From the NCBI RefSeq assembly GCF_016102005.1, contig NZ_JACFPL010000001.1:1-64000 (forward strand): DNA of 64,000 nt, in the 5' to 3' direction. This stretch comes from Bifidobacterium choladohabitans (GTDB lineage: Bacteria; Actinomycetota; Actinomycetes; Actinomycetales; Bifidobacteriaceae). A model generated the notes under the pieces. The model was not told the origin of the DNA and did no database searches. It was given only the letters and a program-made list of their open reading frames with translations. This document shows positions 45,630 to 55,331 of the stretch, one piece after another (within the stretch, counting starts at the first letter, position 1; each line of letters opens with the position of its first letter). The translations under genes were made by a program, and so were the position numbers.

Positions 45630-46526
45630 ATGGCCGGACAGTCGGACGATCAGAACAGGCTCTACCAGCGCGACAGCAAGTACATCCCCCGAGTCGCCGC
45701 TGTGCATGACATGTGCGGGTATGGCAAGTGCTCGCTGACGGCCGCCATCCCCATCCTTTCGGCAGCCGGATGCGACGTTTGCCCGGTACCCACGGCCCTA
45801 TTCAGCGCACACACCATGTTCAAGGAATACACCTTCCACGACACCACCGAGATGCTGCCGGGATACCTGGATGCCTGGCAGAAGGAGGGCGTCGAGCTGG
45901 ACGGGATCTACAGCGGGTTCCTGGGCAGCGCCGAGCAGGTCGACATCATCCAGCGCATGTATCGGGAATACCCCAAGGCTCTGCGGCTGGTCGACCCGGT
46001 CATGGGCGACGGCGGATCCATGTACCCCACCTACACCGAGGAGATGTGCCGGGCCGTGACCAATCTGGTCGATGGAGCCGACCTGCTCATGCCCAACCTG
46101 ACCGAGGTCAGTCTGCTGACCGGCATCGACTACGAAGGCCAGGACCTTGACGATGCCCAGGTTGGCGAGCGTCTGGGCCGTCTGCTGGACATGGGCGCGA
46201 AAAACGTCATCATCAAGGGCATTGACCGGAAGGACGGCAAGCTGCGCAACTTCGTGGCCTCAGCGGATCATGGCGGTGTCAGCGAGCGCACTGAGCTGGT
46301 CCACGACAAGCTGCCCTTCATGATTCACGGAACCGGCGATGCCTTCGCCTCCAGCCTCTGTGGGGCGCTCTTTGCGGGACGAGGCCTGGCCGATGCCGCC
46401 CGGATCGCCGGCGAGTTCGTCCGCTCGGCCATGCAACACACACGCAATCAGCCCGATTATCAGCAGCGCGGGGTCAGCTTCGAGCTGGATCTGGGGCAAA
46501 TGACAGCTCTGATGCAGGAGCGGTGA
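45630..46526 (+). CDS. pdxY: Pyridoxamine/pyridoxal kinase
   Basis: A 298-residue ribokinase-fold kinase making pyridoxal phosphate from salvaged vitamers. VAAVHDMCGYGKCSLTAAIP is the N-terminal substrate loop. LVDPVMGDGGSMYPTYT and LLMPNLTEVSLLTGIDYEG are family signatures, and MIHGTGDAFASSLCGAL is the anion-hole/catalytic Asp motif. The ATG at 45630 follows AAGGAG at ideal spacing. It is divergent from metY, a PLP enzyme. Confidence 0.92.
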   Translation: MAGQSDDQNRLYQRDSKYIPRVAAVHDMCGYGKCSLTAAIPILSAAGCDVCPVPTALFSAHTMFKEYTFHDTTEMLPGYLDAWQKEGVELDGIYSGFLGSAEQVDIIQRMYREYPKALRLVDPVMGDGGSMYPTYTEEMCRAVTNLVDGADLLMPNLTEVSLLTGIDYEGQDLDDAQVGERLGRLLDMGAKNVIIKGIDRKDGKLRNFVASADHGGVSERTELVHDKLPFMIHGTGDAFASSLCGALFAGRGLADAARIAGEFVRSAMQHTRNQPDYQQRGVSFELDLGQMTALMQER

Positions 46527-47051
46527 GCCCAAGCCCGGTGAAAGCGGCATAGGCGTCCAGGCATGTGTCAAGAGTGGGAGGCCAAGGTGGATGAATGGAA
46601 TCCAGACCGCATAAATCACTGCATTTTGCCAGCCAAAGACCCGGTCGACAGGGTGACAAATCAGTCATAAAGATAAGTTGCTGACCACAGCAGATCGGAA
46701 GGCATTGCCAACGAATTCGCCGGCGGTGCCTTCCGGTCTCTGTTATCTCTTTGTTTCTGGTTCATTTAGCTGCCTACTGTCATGCCCTCCCTTGCTTCCT
46801 TGGTTTCTGTTCCCCTAGTTCGGCTTTACCTGGTCCTTTTTGCCTGGTTTCTACTTTACTTGGCACTGCTTTCTTCCGTCTCAGTTCTTCTTGCCTCTGC
46901 GGCCGCTGCCTGATACAGAAATGAATAGAATCGATACAGCGTCAGCATCGTCAATCCACTCGTTCATCCACTTTCGTGCGTGCAAAGGTTCATTCGACCA
47001 CATGCTTGGTTCGACTAGTCGCCGACCTCCTTCCAGTGGTCTCCTAGAAAC
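46527..47051. other. Non-coding gap, pyrimidine-rich
   Basis: About 525 bp without a supported gene. From about 46730 to 46910 the plus strand is strongly C/T-rich with repeated CTT/CCTT/TTCC blocks, unlike surrounding DNA. No riboswitch, terminator or tRNA was recognised. Confidence 0.5.
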
Positions 47052-47780
47052 ATGGACACACAAGCACTGACTAGACCAACCAATCTCCGCGCATTCATCA
47101 ATGACAAAGACGACAGAACCGATGCTGACGCTATGATCGCAGACCCATCGGTCACACAGCCCATAAGCGCTCTGCCCGATTCCATAAGGTCCGTCGACAA
47201 TCCAGAAACCATGCGCCCTGGGAGGACAAGGTTAGGCACAAGCAACGATGAATCCTTCGACATAGAGCTGGCGGATCTTGAACGACAGATCGGAGCCAGT
47301 GGCATAAACAGCCGAGAGCTAGGACGATTGGGCGAGGACTACGCCTGCCAGTGGCTGCGGCAACGAAATTGGAGAATCCTGGCCCGGAATTGGAGAAGCC
47401 GGTTCGGCGAGCTGGACATCATCGCCCTGGATCCCGAGGCGATTCTGGTCTTCGTAGAGGTCAAGACCAGGCGCACCGGTCGGTTCGGATCCCCAGAAGA
47501 GGCTGTCGGCCCGCGCAAGCAGACCCACCTGCGTCGCGCAGCAGTCCAATGGCTGATCAGCCACGACCGAGATCCCAGCGCGCGACATCGCGGCACCCGT
47601 TTCGATGTCATCAGTCTGTCAGTCAAGTCCGACCCTGGCAGAAACATTCATTCCGAGAGCCCTTATCCTTTGGCTTCCAGTCAGGCATCCACCGAGGCCG
47701 TCAGGGGATCCAACCGTTCGGGCAGGGGCGGCTGGAATCCGGGATCGGTCTTCCTCAGACACACCAGGGAGGCCTTCTGA
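47052..47780 (+). CDS. YraN/UPF0102 family nuclease-like protein with extended N terminus
   Basis: UPF0102 proteins have a Holliday-junction-resolvase-like endonuclease fold; function is unsettled. The conserved domain lies at about 85-200: GRLGEDYACQWLRQRNWRIL, then the catalytic-type core FGELDIIALD and VFVEVKTRR (D, E-x-K). The first 85 residues and last 40 are low-complexity and unlike the family's usual about 120 residues. The start is uncertain, as no ATG has a clear ribosome binding site; 47052 is the longest. Its TGA overlaps the comM ATG (TGATG), so the genes are coupled. Confidence 0.85.
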   Translation: MDTQALTRPTNLRAFINDKDDRTDADAMIADPSVTQPISALPDSIRSVDNPETMRPGRTRLGTSNDESFDIELADLERQIGASGINSRELGRLGEDYACQWLRQRNWRILARNWRSRFGELDIIALDPEAILVFVEVKTRRTGRFGSPEEAVGPRKQTHLRRAAVQWLISHDRDPSARHRGTRFDVISLSVKSDPGRNIHSESPYPLASSQASTEAVRGSNRSGRGGWNPGSVFLRHTREAF

Positions 47781-49366
47781 TGCGTCTTGGATCCGCTGAA
47801 TCCGTGGGACTGATAGGCCTCAAGGCCTTTCTCATCCACGTACAGTCCTTCATCTCCCCCGGTCTGCCCTACTTCTCCATCATCGGTCTGCCGGACGCCT
47901 CCTTGTCGGAGTCGCGAGAACGGGTCAAATCCGCCTGCTCGGCCTGCGGATTCCGGTGGCCGCAGACCAGGGTCACCGTCAACATGTCCCCTGCTTCAAA
48001 ACCCAAGCATGGCTCCTCACACGATCTGGCCATTGCGACCAGTGTTCTGGAAGCCGGCGGAGCGCTGCCGACGGAAGGCCTGGACCATACGGTCATCCTG
48101 GGCGAACTCAACCTGGACGGCACGATTCTGCCCATCAATGGCCTGCTGCCCATTCTGACTCAGGCCAGAGCTCAGGGAATCACACGGGCTTTCGTCCCCG
48201 CAGACAACCTTGACGAGGCCCGTCTGGTTCCCGATATAGAAGTCGTGGGACTGCGCCACCTGGGCCAGCTCATCCAGGCCTTGGGCGGGCAAAGCAGGGT
48301 TGCCGTACCTGAGTCAGACAGCCACAAGAACTCTGACAAACCGGCCGACATAGCGAGTGTGCACCCCAGGAACCCAGGTCATCAAGACAACTCCCCCGCC
48401 AATGCCGGCCCAACTCCCCCCAAGCCGGATATGGCTGACGTGATCGGTCAGGAGGAGACCAAGTGGGCCATGATGGTGGCTGCAGCCGGCGGTCACCACA
48501 TGCTCATGGTCGGTCCCCCGGGAGCCGGCAAGAGCATGCTTGCAGAACGGCTACCCAGCATCATGCCCGCTCTGGATGCTGTTCAACAGTTGGAGGTAGC
48601 CTCCGTCCGATCCCTGTGCGGTACGCTGAGCCAGTATGGAATCACCGATGTGCCGCCCTTCGAGGCCCCACATCATACGATCTCCATGGCGGCCATGGTC
48701 GGGGGCGGCGCAGGACTGGCCACGCCCGGCGCTATTACCCGTGCCCATCGTGGCGTCCTCTTCATGGATGAGGCTCCGGAGTTCTCTCCAAGGGTGATCC
48801 AATCCCTGCGCGAGCCCCTGGAAATCGGACGAATCTTCCTGTCCCGCGCCAAGGGCAGCACCACCTTCCCTGCTCGTTTCCAGCTGGTCATGGCCGCCAA
48901 TCCCTGCCCCTGCGGATACGGATACGGCACCGGCGAGCGCTGCACCTGCACGCCCCGCGAACGCCTCCGCTACTGGAACAGGCTGTCAGGACCCATCATG
49001 GACCGCATCGACATCCAAACCACGGTCCCCCCTGTGACCGACCCTGGTCTCGACGACCACCGTCCACGCCAACACAGCGCACAGATCCGTCAGCGTGTGA
49101 CCCGCGCCCGCCAGGCAGCAAAAGAGCGTTTTCACAAGGAAGGCTGGACCTGCAACGCCCAGATCAGCGGCGAATGGCTACGTCAGAACACATCAGCCAA
49201 GGCACGTTCGGTCGTGGATCAGGCCTTGCGCAGGCAACGGATCAGCCTGCGAGGTGCCGACCGGACCATGCGCCTGGCTTGGACTCTGGCAGACCTGGAC
49301 GGGCGGACCAGCCCCGGTGCCGACGATGTGACCACTGGCATCCTGCTTAGAACAAGGGCCGTCTGA
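47780..49366 (+). CDS. comM: YifB/ComM family Mg-chelatase-like AAA+ ATPase
   Basis: A 528-residue AAA+ protein; the ComM subgroup drives branch migration during natural transformation. The N-terminal domain (about 1-165) contains FSIIGLPDASLSESRERVK. The AAA+ core has Walker A GPPGAGKSMLAERLPSIMP, Walker B VLFMDEAPEF and the MAANPCPCGYGYG loop with a Cys-rich insert (ERCTCTPRERLRYW). The C-terminal Mg_chelatase_C domain ends the protein (about 430-525). ATG at 47780. It lies between yraN and dprA, the common actinobacterial order. Confidence 0.94.
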   Translation: MRLGSAESVGLIGLKAFLIHVQSFISPGLPYFSIIGLPDASLSESRERVKSACSACGFRWPQTRVTVNMSPASKPKHGSSHDLAIATSVLEAGGALPTEGLDHTVILGELNLDGTILPINGLLPILTQARAQGITRAFVPADNLDEARLVPDIEVVGLRHLGQLIQALGGQSRVAVPESDSHKNSDKPADIASVHPRNPGHQDNSPANAGPTPPKPDMADVIGQEETKWAMMVAAAGGHHMLMVGPPGAGKSMLAERLPSIMPALDAVQQLEVASVRSLCGTLSQYGITDVPPFEAPHHTISMAAMVGGGAGLATPGAITRAHRGVLFMDEAPEFSPRVIQSLREPLEIGRIFLSRAKGSTTFPARFQLVMAANPCPCGYGYGTGERCTCTPRERLRYWNRLSGPIMDRIDIQTTVPPVTDPGLDDHRPRQHSAQIRQRVTRARQAAKERFHKEGWTCNAQISGEWLRQNTSAKARSVVDQALRRQRISLRGADRTMRLAWTLADLDGRTSPGADDVTTGILLRTRAV

Positions 49367-49367
49367 G

Positions 49368-51029
49368 ATGTCCAAACCTTTGATGAGAACCATGCCCGCC
49401 GGCCAACCGCGACCAATGTCCATGGCTGAAAACGACTGGCTTGCCAGAGCTGTACTGACCCTGGCGGCAGACGGCCCCGATGCCTTCATGATTGCCTGCC
49501 TGCTGGGCTCGGACCAGGCTGCCGACCTGTGCCGAAATCTGATCGAGTTGGGAGCGCCGAATCAGTCGGAGAGCGACAGTCCCCATGATGCTGCTCGTGT
49601 CAGTCTGGACGAACGCTTTCTTAAAGGGGCGGTTCGATGGGGACGGCAAACGAGCCCTGAGGACCTCACCCGGTTCCACAAAATCAGCAATTCCTGGCGA
49701 AAACGCCTGGCGCCCTTGCTGGCCATGGACACCGACCAGGTACGAACCATGATGACAGGTGGGGGCCAATTCTGGGTGATGACCCCAGATGACCCCTGCT
49801 GGCCAGGCCAGGTGGATGACCTGGCACGCCGCTCCGACTGGGCCCCTCCCTTCTGCCTGTGGGGACGAGGCAATCCTGAAACATTGATCTGCTGTGACCA
49901 GCCCCTGGCCGTGGTCGGGTCCAGAGCCTGCGACGAGTATGGACGGTCCATCGCCCATCAGATCGCCAGACAGGCCGCCGGCCAAGGCCACCTGGTCGTC
50001 TCCGGCGGAGCCATGGGCACGGACGCCGCGGCCCACTGGGGAGCCCTGGCCGCCGGCGGCGGACGCACGGTGGCCGTTTTTGCCGGAGGCTTGTTGCATA
50101 TGGGTCCCAAACGCAACAGCCGTCTGTTCGAGAACATTGAGGCAGATGGCGGCGCGCTGATCAGCGAGCTGCCGCCTGGCACCATCCCCGAGGCGCGTCG
50201 GTTCCTTCTGCGCAACAGGATCATCGCCGCCCTGGCCTCCGACATCGTTGTAGCACAGGCCCGTCACCGATCCGGTGCGCTGAACACCGCCAATTGGGGT
50301 GTGGAATTGGGCCGTCGCGTACTGGCTGCCCCCGGCAGAATCGACCAGCCTGAAAACACCGGCTGCAACCGGCTTATCCATGAAGGCAAGGCGGAGCTGC
50401 TCCTGTCGGCCTCCGACGTCCAAGACATCTGCCATCCCGCCCATGCACCTATCCACCCTGACGAGTCTGTTCAACAAGGAGCCGGAGTTTCAGCCAAAAC
50501 CACCGAAGATCATGAGCATCAAGCAAGTAGACAACCCACGCAGCGCACACCGCCGCTTGACTGTGATCATCCTATGCAAACCACTCACGGCAATCAGCCG
50601 CTCCCGATCACGCTCAAACAATCCGGTACTAATAAAGGCAGGCTTTCGACCCACTCTCAGCACAAAGAGCATCCTTCAACCCCGCCATCAAATCCAGGCA
50701 TGGCCCACGAACACGAAAAAGCCAACGACGATCGCCTGACCAAGGAGGAGGGACCCCTGCTGGCGGCTATCCGTACCTGCCAGCTCCGGGGCGGTCCGCC
50801 CATGATGGGACAGCTTCGCACTGAGCTGGCCAATCAGGGACATGAACTCTCAGTCAGGCATCTGATGCAGCTGCTGGGTTCCCTGGAGATTCGTGGTCTG
50901 ATCAACCTGCAGGACGGATGCGTCGTAGCTGAAGATCCGAAGAGTCAGGCCTTCCAGCGACAGCGATCCAAATCAACCACCCAGCCATCTGCACCAGCAG
51001 ATTCATCGCTGCGGGGAGGAACAAAATGA
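49368..51029 (+). CDS. dprA: DNA-processing protein DprA with long low-complexity linker
   Basis: DprA protects incoming single-stranded DNA and loads RecA. The 553-residue protein is long for the family. The Rossmann-like core (about 125-350) has LAVVGSRACDEYGRSIA, VSGGAMGTDAAAHWGAL, ELPPGTIPEARRFLLRNRII and GALNTANWGVELGRRVLA. A Gln/Thr/Ser-rich linker (about 357-457) separates it from a C-terminal winged-helix domain (about 460-530). The ATG at 49368 lies one base after the comM stop. Its last 85 bp overlap the convergent MGMT-like gene. Confidence 0.93.
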   Translation: MSKPLMRTMPAGQPRPMSMAENDWLARAVLTLAADGPDAFMIACLLGSDQAADLCRNLIELGAPNQSESDSPHDAARVSLDERFLKGAVRWGRQTSPEDLTRFHKISNSWRKRLAPLLAMDTDQVRTMMTGGGQFWVMTPDDPCWPGQVDDLARRSDWAPPFCLWGRGNPETLICCDQPLAVVGSRACDEYGRSIAHQIARQAAGQGHLVVSGGAMGTDAAAHWGALAAGGGRTVAVFAGGLLHMGPKRNSRLFENIEADGGALISELPPGTIPEARRFLLRNRIIAALASDIVVAQARHRSGALNTANWGVELGRRVLAAPGRIDQPENTGCNRLIHEGKAELLLSASDVQDICHPAHAPIHPDESVQQGAGVSAKTTEDHEHQASRQPTQRTPPLDCDHPMQTTHGNQPLPITLKQSGTNKGRLSTHSQHKEHPSTPPSNPGMAHEHEKANDDRLTKEEGPLLAAIRTCQLRGGPPMMGQLRTELANQGHELSVRHLMQLLGSLEIRGLINLQDGCVVAEDPKSQAFQRQRSKSTTQPSAPADSSLRGGTK

Positions 51030-51289
51030 ACGCCTTCATCCTCCAGCAGCTGACGCTGACGTTCAGGCCCGCCAAAAGCGAATCCCGGGGCCAGAGAACC
51101 ATCGCGGAAGACCACGCGATGACAGGGAATCACCCCAGGTTCAGGATTGTCATGAAGCGCATAACCCACGAACCTGGCGTTGCGCGGATGGCCAGTCAGA
51201 GAGGCGACCTGACCATAGGTGGCCACCTTGCCGCGAGGGATCCGCCTGACGACCTGATAAACCTGCTGTGAGAAGGAAAGCTCGGTCAT
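50945..51289 (-). CDS. MGMT/alkyltransferase-like DNA-binding protein
   Basis: A 114-residue protein containing only the C-terminal DNA-binding domain of O6-alkylguanine alkyltransferases. The winged-helix core is [20 protein letters not shown] with [20 protein letters not shown]. The active-site motif is IPCHRVV, with the alkyl-acceptor Cys present, unlike classical ATL proteins where it is Trp. The ATG at 51289 has AGGT-like sequence upstream. It is convergent with, and overlaps, dprA by 85 bp. Either a minimal repair methyltransferase or an ATL-like damage sensor. Confidence 0.87.
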   Translation of the reverse strand: MTELSFSQQVYQVVRRIPRGKVATYGQVASLTGHPRNARFVGYALHDNPEPGVIPCHRVVFRDGSLAPGFAFGGPERQRQLLEDEGVHFVPPRSDESAGADGWVVDLDRCRWKA

Positions 51290-51367
51290 AAGACCTATTC
51301 TGCCCACGCAAGCAGACATGCACTGGTAGGGCTGCCGCTATCAATAGGTCGTGACAGTATCGATGGT

Positions 51368-53269
51368 ATGAATCCGCAGAAGGTCAGAAACCGCTATGAT
51401 GCCGTCATCGTCGGAGCCGGAGCGGCCGGGTTGTCAACGGCTCTGGGACTGTACAGAGCTTTAGAGGGCAAACAGAGCGAAAGCAGCTCGTCGCCAAAGG
51501 TCCTGGTCATCTCCAAGCTGCAGCCCCTGCGCTCCCACACCGGTTCGGCGGAGGGCGGCATTGCGGCCAGTCTGGGCAACCAGGAGAAGGACGACTGGCA
51601 TTGGCACTACTACGACACCGTCAAGGGCAGCGACTGGCTAGCTGACCAGGATGCCGTGCGGATTCTGGCCGAGCAGGCCCCGGGCATCATCATCGAGCTG
51701 GAGCATGACGGAGTGGCCTTCTCTAGGACCGAAGACGGGCACATCGCCCAGCGGAAGTTCGGCGGCCATACCGCTGATTATGGCGGCCATCCAGTCAGGA
51801 GAGCAGCCTATGCAGCCGACCGTATCGGCCACCAGATCCTGCACGCCCTTTGGCAGCAGTGCCTGCGTCAGGGAGTCGAGTTCGCCGAGGAGTGGTATGT
51901 GACCGATCTGGTCGTTGATCCGCCCACTGATGAGGAATCCGGCGGCCATGCCCGAGGACTGATCGTCCTGGATACCCACGCCGGCAAGCTGCAGGCCATC
52001 CAAGCCGACAATATCGTCCTGTGCACAGGCGGGGCCGGCCGGCTCTTCCATACGACCTCCAACTCCTGGGATCTGACCGGCGATGGCATGGCGCTAGCCC
52101 TGCAGTCCGGCCTGCAGCTGGAGGATGTGGAGTTCATCCAATTCCATCCCACGGGCCTGGGCCACACGGGCATCCTGTTGTCGGAGGCCTCACGCGCAGA
52201 AGGCGGCGTGCTCAGGAACAGTCAGGGACGGGCCTTCATGCAGGACTACGCGCCGGGACACGGCGACCTGGCCGCCAGGGATGTGGTCAGCCGTTCCATC
52301 ATGGCCGAGATTGATGCAGACCGGGGAGTGGCCGATCCATCGGACCCTGACGGACCTCATGATTGCGTCTGGCTGGATATGACCGGCATTGACGCCCAGC
52401 GCATGGCTGCCCTGCTCCCCCAAGTCACCGAGACCATCCATCGCTACGCCCACCTGGATCCCACTGTGGACATGGTTCCGGTCAAACCCACCGCCCACTA
52501 CACCATGGGAGGCATTCCCATTACCGATCGTGGTCGCGTCTACCGCTGGCAGAATGGCCACCGTCGAATCGTCAACGGACTGTTTGCCGCCGGGGAATGC
52601 TCCTGTGTCAGCGTTCACGGGGCCAACCGGCTGGGCGGCAATTCCCTGCTGGACGCCTGCCTCTTTGGCACCCGGACTGGGCAGACCATCGCCGCCGCCA
52701 TGTCCAATGCCGACGAGCCAAACGACATGACCGACACGTCTCCGCTCGCACCAGCCCTGCAAAGGCGTCAGGCCTTCATGGACGTGTTGCTGGCTGGCGC
52801 AAGCAAGGCCGAGCCCACGGAACCAGCATTGGCCGACAACCAAAACGAAGAAGCCAACACCGGTGTCGATGCCGACCTGAACAACCCTTATGCGCTGATG
52901 GGCCGACTGGGACGGCTGATGGAGGAGGCCGTTGCCGTCCGATGCGATCAAAGCAGCATTGAAAAGGGTTTGCAAGGATTAAATCAACTGGATGCCGATG
53001 CCAGACAGCTGCATGCGCACAGTGACACAGCAGTGCTCAACCAGGAGGTGACCGCCATCATGGAGGTGGACAACCTGCTGACACTGGCCCGGGCTGTGTT
53101 GAACGCCAGCCTGCGGCGTCAGGAATCCCGCGGCGCCCTGTACCGGAGCGATTATCCGCAGCGTGATGACGAACACTATCTGGCTCACACCATGATCGAT
53201 GCCAAGGAAAACGTCTCCTGGCAGCCTGTTCATATCGTCGACATGCCTCCCAAGGGCCGCGACTACTGA
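51368..53269 (+). CDS. sdhA: Fumarate reductase/succinate dehydrogenase flavoprotein subunit
   Basis: A 633-residue FAD subunit. The dinucleotide loop [20 protein letters not shown] opens it. [14 protein letters not shown] holds the His that carries covalent FAD in SdhA/FrdA (absent in L-aspartate oxidase). FHPTGL, the catalytic RAEGG region and [18 protein letters not shown] (substrate Arg) are intact. An insertion or spacer rich in Ala/Glu/Asn lies at about 470-510 before the C-terminal helical domain. ATG at 51368 lacks a strong ribosome binding site. The iron-sulfur subunit gene follows; no membrane-anchor gene does. Confidence 0.9.
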   Translation: MNPQKVRNRYDAVIVGAGAAGLSTALGLYRALEGKQSESSSSPKVLVISKLQPLRSHTGSAEGGIAASLGNQEKDDWHWHYYDTVKGSDWLADQDAVRILAEQAPGIIIELEHDGVAFSRTEDGHIAQRKFGGHTADYGGHPVRRAAYAADRIGHQILHALWQQCLRQGVEFAEEWYVTDLVVDPPTDEESGGHARGLIVLDTHAGKLQAIQADNIVLCTGGAGRLFHTTSNSWDLTGDGMALALQSGLQLEDVEFIQFHPTGLGHTGILLSEASRAEGGVLRNSQGRAFMQDYAPGHGDLAARDVVSRSIMAEIDADRGVADPSDPDGPHDCVWLDMTGIDAQRMAALLPQVTETIHRYAHLDPTVDMVPVKPTAHYTMGGIPITDRGRVYRWQNGHRRIVNGLFAAGECSCVSVHGANRLGGNSLLDACLFGTRTGQTIAAAMSNADEPNDMTDTSPLAPALQRRQAFMDVLLAGASKAEPTEPALADNQNEEANTGVDADLNNPYALMGRLGRLMEEAVAVRCDQSSIEKGLQGLNQLDADARQLHAHSDTAVLNQEVTAIMEVDNLLTLARAVLNASLRRQESRGALYRSDYPQRDDEHYLAHTMIDAKENVSWQPVHIVDMPPKGRDY

Positions 53270-53411
53270 TGGACTCTGATGATGGACTCTGGGCCCAATC
53301 TGTTCAGACAGACACCTATTCGACATCTATCCAGGCCAGTCAGCGATTAGGATGGAATTCGCGCATATCAATGGGCATCGGGCCAGATTCCGAGCAAGAA
53401 CAGGAGCAACC

Positions 53412-54560
53412 GTGACATCACAGTCCACGGGATCAGACGAATCCAAGGCATCCTCACCGGATCGCGATCCCCGTCCAGTGACCTTTAGAATAGCCCGGTT
53501 TACCCCACGACCTCAATCAGAGCGGCCGGCACGAACCAACCCATTCTCCAAAAGCAATCCTTTCGCCACGACAGGCAACCGACGGGCTCGAGGTCGCCGC
53601 TGGACGCAGGAGTACACAATCCGGATTGCTCCACAGCGCACTGTTCTGGATGCCCTTCTGCAGATCAAGCGAGCAGTGGATCCTACGCTGAACTTCCGGT
53701 ACTCCTGTGGACATGGCATGTGCGGATCGGATGCCGTGCTCATCAACGGCCGCCCGGATCTGCTCTGCACTGCCACCATCGCCGACTGCCTGTCCGCACC
53801 CAAATCCATGCCGAACGCCTTCGCCTCACCAGGTGCAGCTAGTGGAAGTCCGCAGGTCCAACAGCCTCCAGCCTTCCGTCGTACCGGTACGGCGACCACC
53901 ACCACGGGCGTATCCTCGTCGGTTGCGCTTTCGGATTCGGCCTCAAACTTTACGACCACAGATCCTACTGGAGCCGGTCCGACCGATCCTGCAGAAGCTA
54001 CAGACCTTACAGAAACCACAGGCCGTATAAAAACATCAGGACTGACAAAAACTTCAGACACCGCAGAATCTTCAGTTGTAGAGATCCGCCCACTTCCTGG
54101 CTTCACCCCGCTCAGGGACCTGATAGTGGACACCAATGCCATGTTCGAGCAGATTCGGCGCTTCAAGCCTTATCTGCTCCATGATGACTCCTCTGCCGAT
54201 AGCGGCCAAGCGGACAGGACGAAAGCAGCCAGCACAGAACCAGCGTCAGAATACAAGCAAACGCCGGAAGAGCTGGCCCGGTATGAACTGCTCAGCACCT
54301 GCATCGCCTGCGGGCTCTGCCAGGGCGCCTGTCCTATTTATGCGGGCGGTGAGGCCTTCGCCGGTCCGGCGGCCATGATCGCAGCGGCTCGATTCATCAA
54401 CGATTCCCGCGACGGCCATCGTCAGGAACGTCTTGAGGCCATTGACCAGGTGGACGGGATCCAGGCATGCCAGTCCATACGGGCCTGCACCCGACCCTGC
54501 CCCAGAGGCATCGACGTGGGTGAAGAGATGTGGAAGCTGGTCGAAGCCGTCAAGGAGTAG
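53412..54560 (+). CDS. sdhB: Fumarate reductase/succinate dehydrogenase iron-sulfur subunit with insertions
   Basis: A 382-residue electron-transfer subunit; relatives are about 240-260. The [2Fe-2S] ligands lie in YSCGHGMCGSD and DLLC (about 98-120), the [4Fe-4S] motif is CIACGLCQGACP (about 297-308), and CQSIRACTRPCP holds the remaining cluster ligands (about 354-365). Three additions are visible: about 34-63 (Arg/Asn/Pro-rich), about 128-220 (Thr/Ser/Ala-rich) and about 258-285. The start is GTG at 53412 after AGGAG; a longer frame from 53352 has no ribosome binding site. Confidence 0.88.
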   Translation: MTSQSTGSDESKASSPDRDPRPVTFRIARFTPRPQSERPARTNPFSKSNPFATTGNRRARGRRWTQEYTIRIAPQRTVLDALLQIKRAVDPTLNFRYSCGHGMCGSDAVLINGRPDLLCTATIADCLSAPKSMPNAFASPGAASGSPQVQQPPAFRRTGTATTTTGVSSSVALSDSASNFTTTDPTGAGPTDPAEATDLTETTGRIKTSGLTKTSDTAESSVVEIRPLPGFTPLRDLIVDTNAMFEQIRRFKPYLLHDDSSADSGQADRTKAASTEPASEYKQTPEELARYELLSTCIACGLCQGACPIYAGGEAFAGPAAMIAAARFINDSRDGHRQERLEAIDQVDGIQACQSIRACTRPCPRGIDVGEEMWKLVEAVKE

Positions 54561-54626
54561 TCAGACTCCTGCGCACACACAGGGCACTAGGAGCTGACGA
54601 CAGGCTTGTGCCCTCTGGTCGTTACC

Positions 54627-55313
54627 ATGGTTAGCATGGACAAAACCTCGTACAACAACATCGCCAGAGGATGGGAATTCGCCGAGGCAAGCGCTCTGAA
54701 CGTCGAATCCGACAAGTTGCAGGCCTTGCGAGACAAGGCTTCAGAGGCCGGATTCGCCCAGTGTTCCCGGTCTCAAGGCGCCTTTCTGCAGTTTTTGGCA
54801 GGCCGAAACGCTCCGGCATCCATCATCCTGGTCGGCAACGGCTCCGTGGTCGAAGCCCTGCGCCTGATGACAGGCCTACACGGCCATGGCCAGTTCACCG
54901 CCGTCGACTCCACAGCCCAAGGCACCTCCCTGGTCAAAAAAATATTCGCGGGCATGGAGAAAGCCCACCCAGGCATGAGGCTGCGGGCGGTCAACGCTGC
55001 TGCCCGAACCTACTTCCCCAGGCTCAACCCCAGCGACTACGATCTTATCGTCGTCTCGGGCAATGGGGACAACTACCAACAGGTTATGGACCAGTCTCCA
55101 CGCCTGCTCAAGGACCGAGGACAGCTGATCTTTACCGATGCCTTCGATCTGCTGGACGAGCCTGACAAGGGCGGCGTGCTCAACCCGGCCAATAGATCCG
55201 AGAAAACGACCATCTTACGCACCATCATGGAAGACATAAGCAAAGACAATGCCTGGGAATCCTGCCTGCTGCCCATCGGCACGGGCATGATCATGGCCAC
55301 CCGCGCCCGCTGA
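54627..55313 (+). CDS. O-methyltransferase-like SAM-dependent methyltransferase
   Basis: About 228 residues with a class I Rossmann fold resembling actinobacterial small-molecule O-methyltransferases. The N terminus has TSYNNIARGWEFAEASALNV. The SAM-binding strand region is SIILVGNGSVVEALRLMTGL, followed by an acidic strand end (FTAVDS) and DYDLIVVSGNGDNY, then GQLIFTDAFDLLDE. The usual GxGxG loop is reduced to GNGSV. The start is uncertain: ATG at 54627 or 54636, no ribosome binding site, possibly leaderless. Substrate unknown. Confidence 0.75.
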   Translation: MVSMDKTSYNNIARGWEFAEASALNVESDKLQALRDKASEAGFAQCSRSQGAFLQFLAGRNAPASIILVGNGSVVEALRLMTGLHGHGQFTAVDSTAQGTSLVKKIFAGMEKAHPGMRLRAVNAAARTYFPRLNPSDYDLIVVSGNGDNYQQVMDQSPRLLKDRGQLIFTDAFDLLDEPDKGGVLNPANRSEKTTILRTIMEDISKDNAWESCLLPIGTGMIMATRAR

Positions 55314-55331
55314 CTGCCGCTCGCCTAATTT

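Noticed and set aside
51368-53269. L-aspartate oxidase (NadB) for the flavoprotein
   Set aside because: The flavin-attachment His in [10 protein letters not shown] is present and an iron-sulfur subunit follows, favouring fumarate reductase/succinate dehydrogenase.
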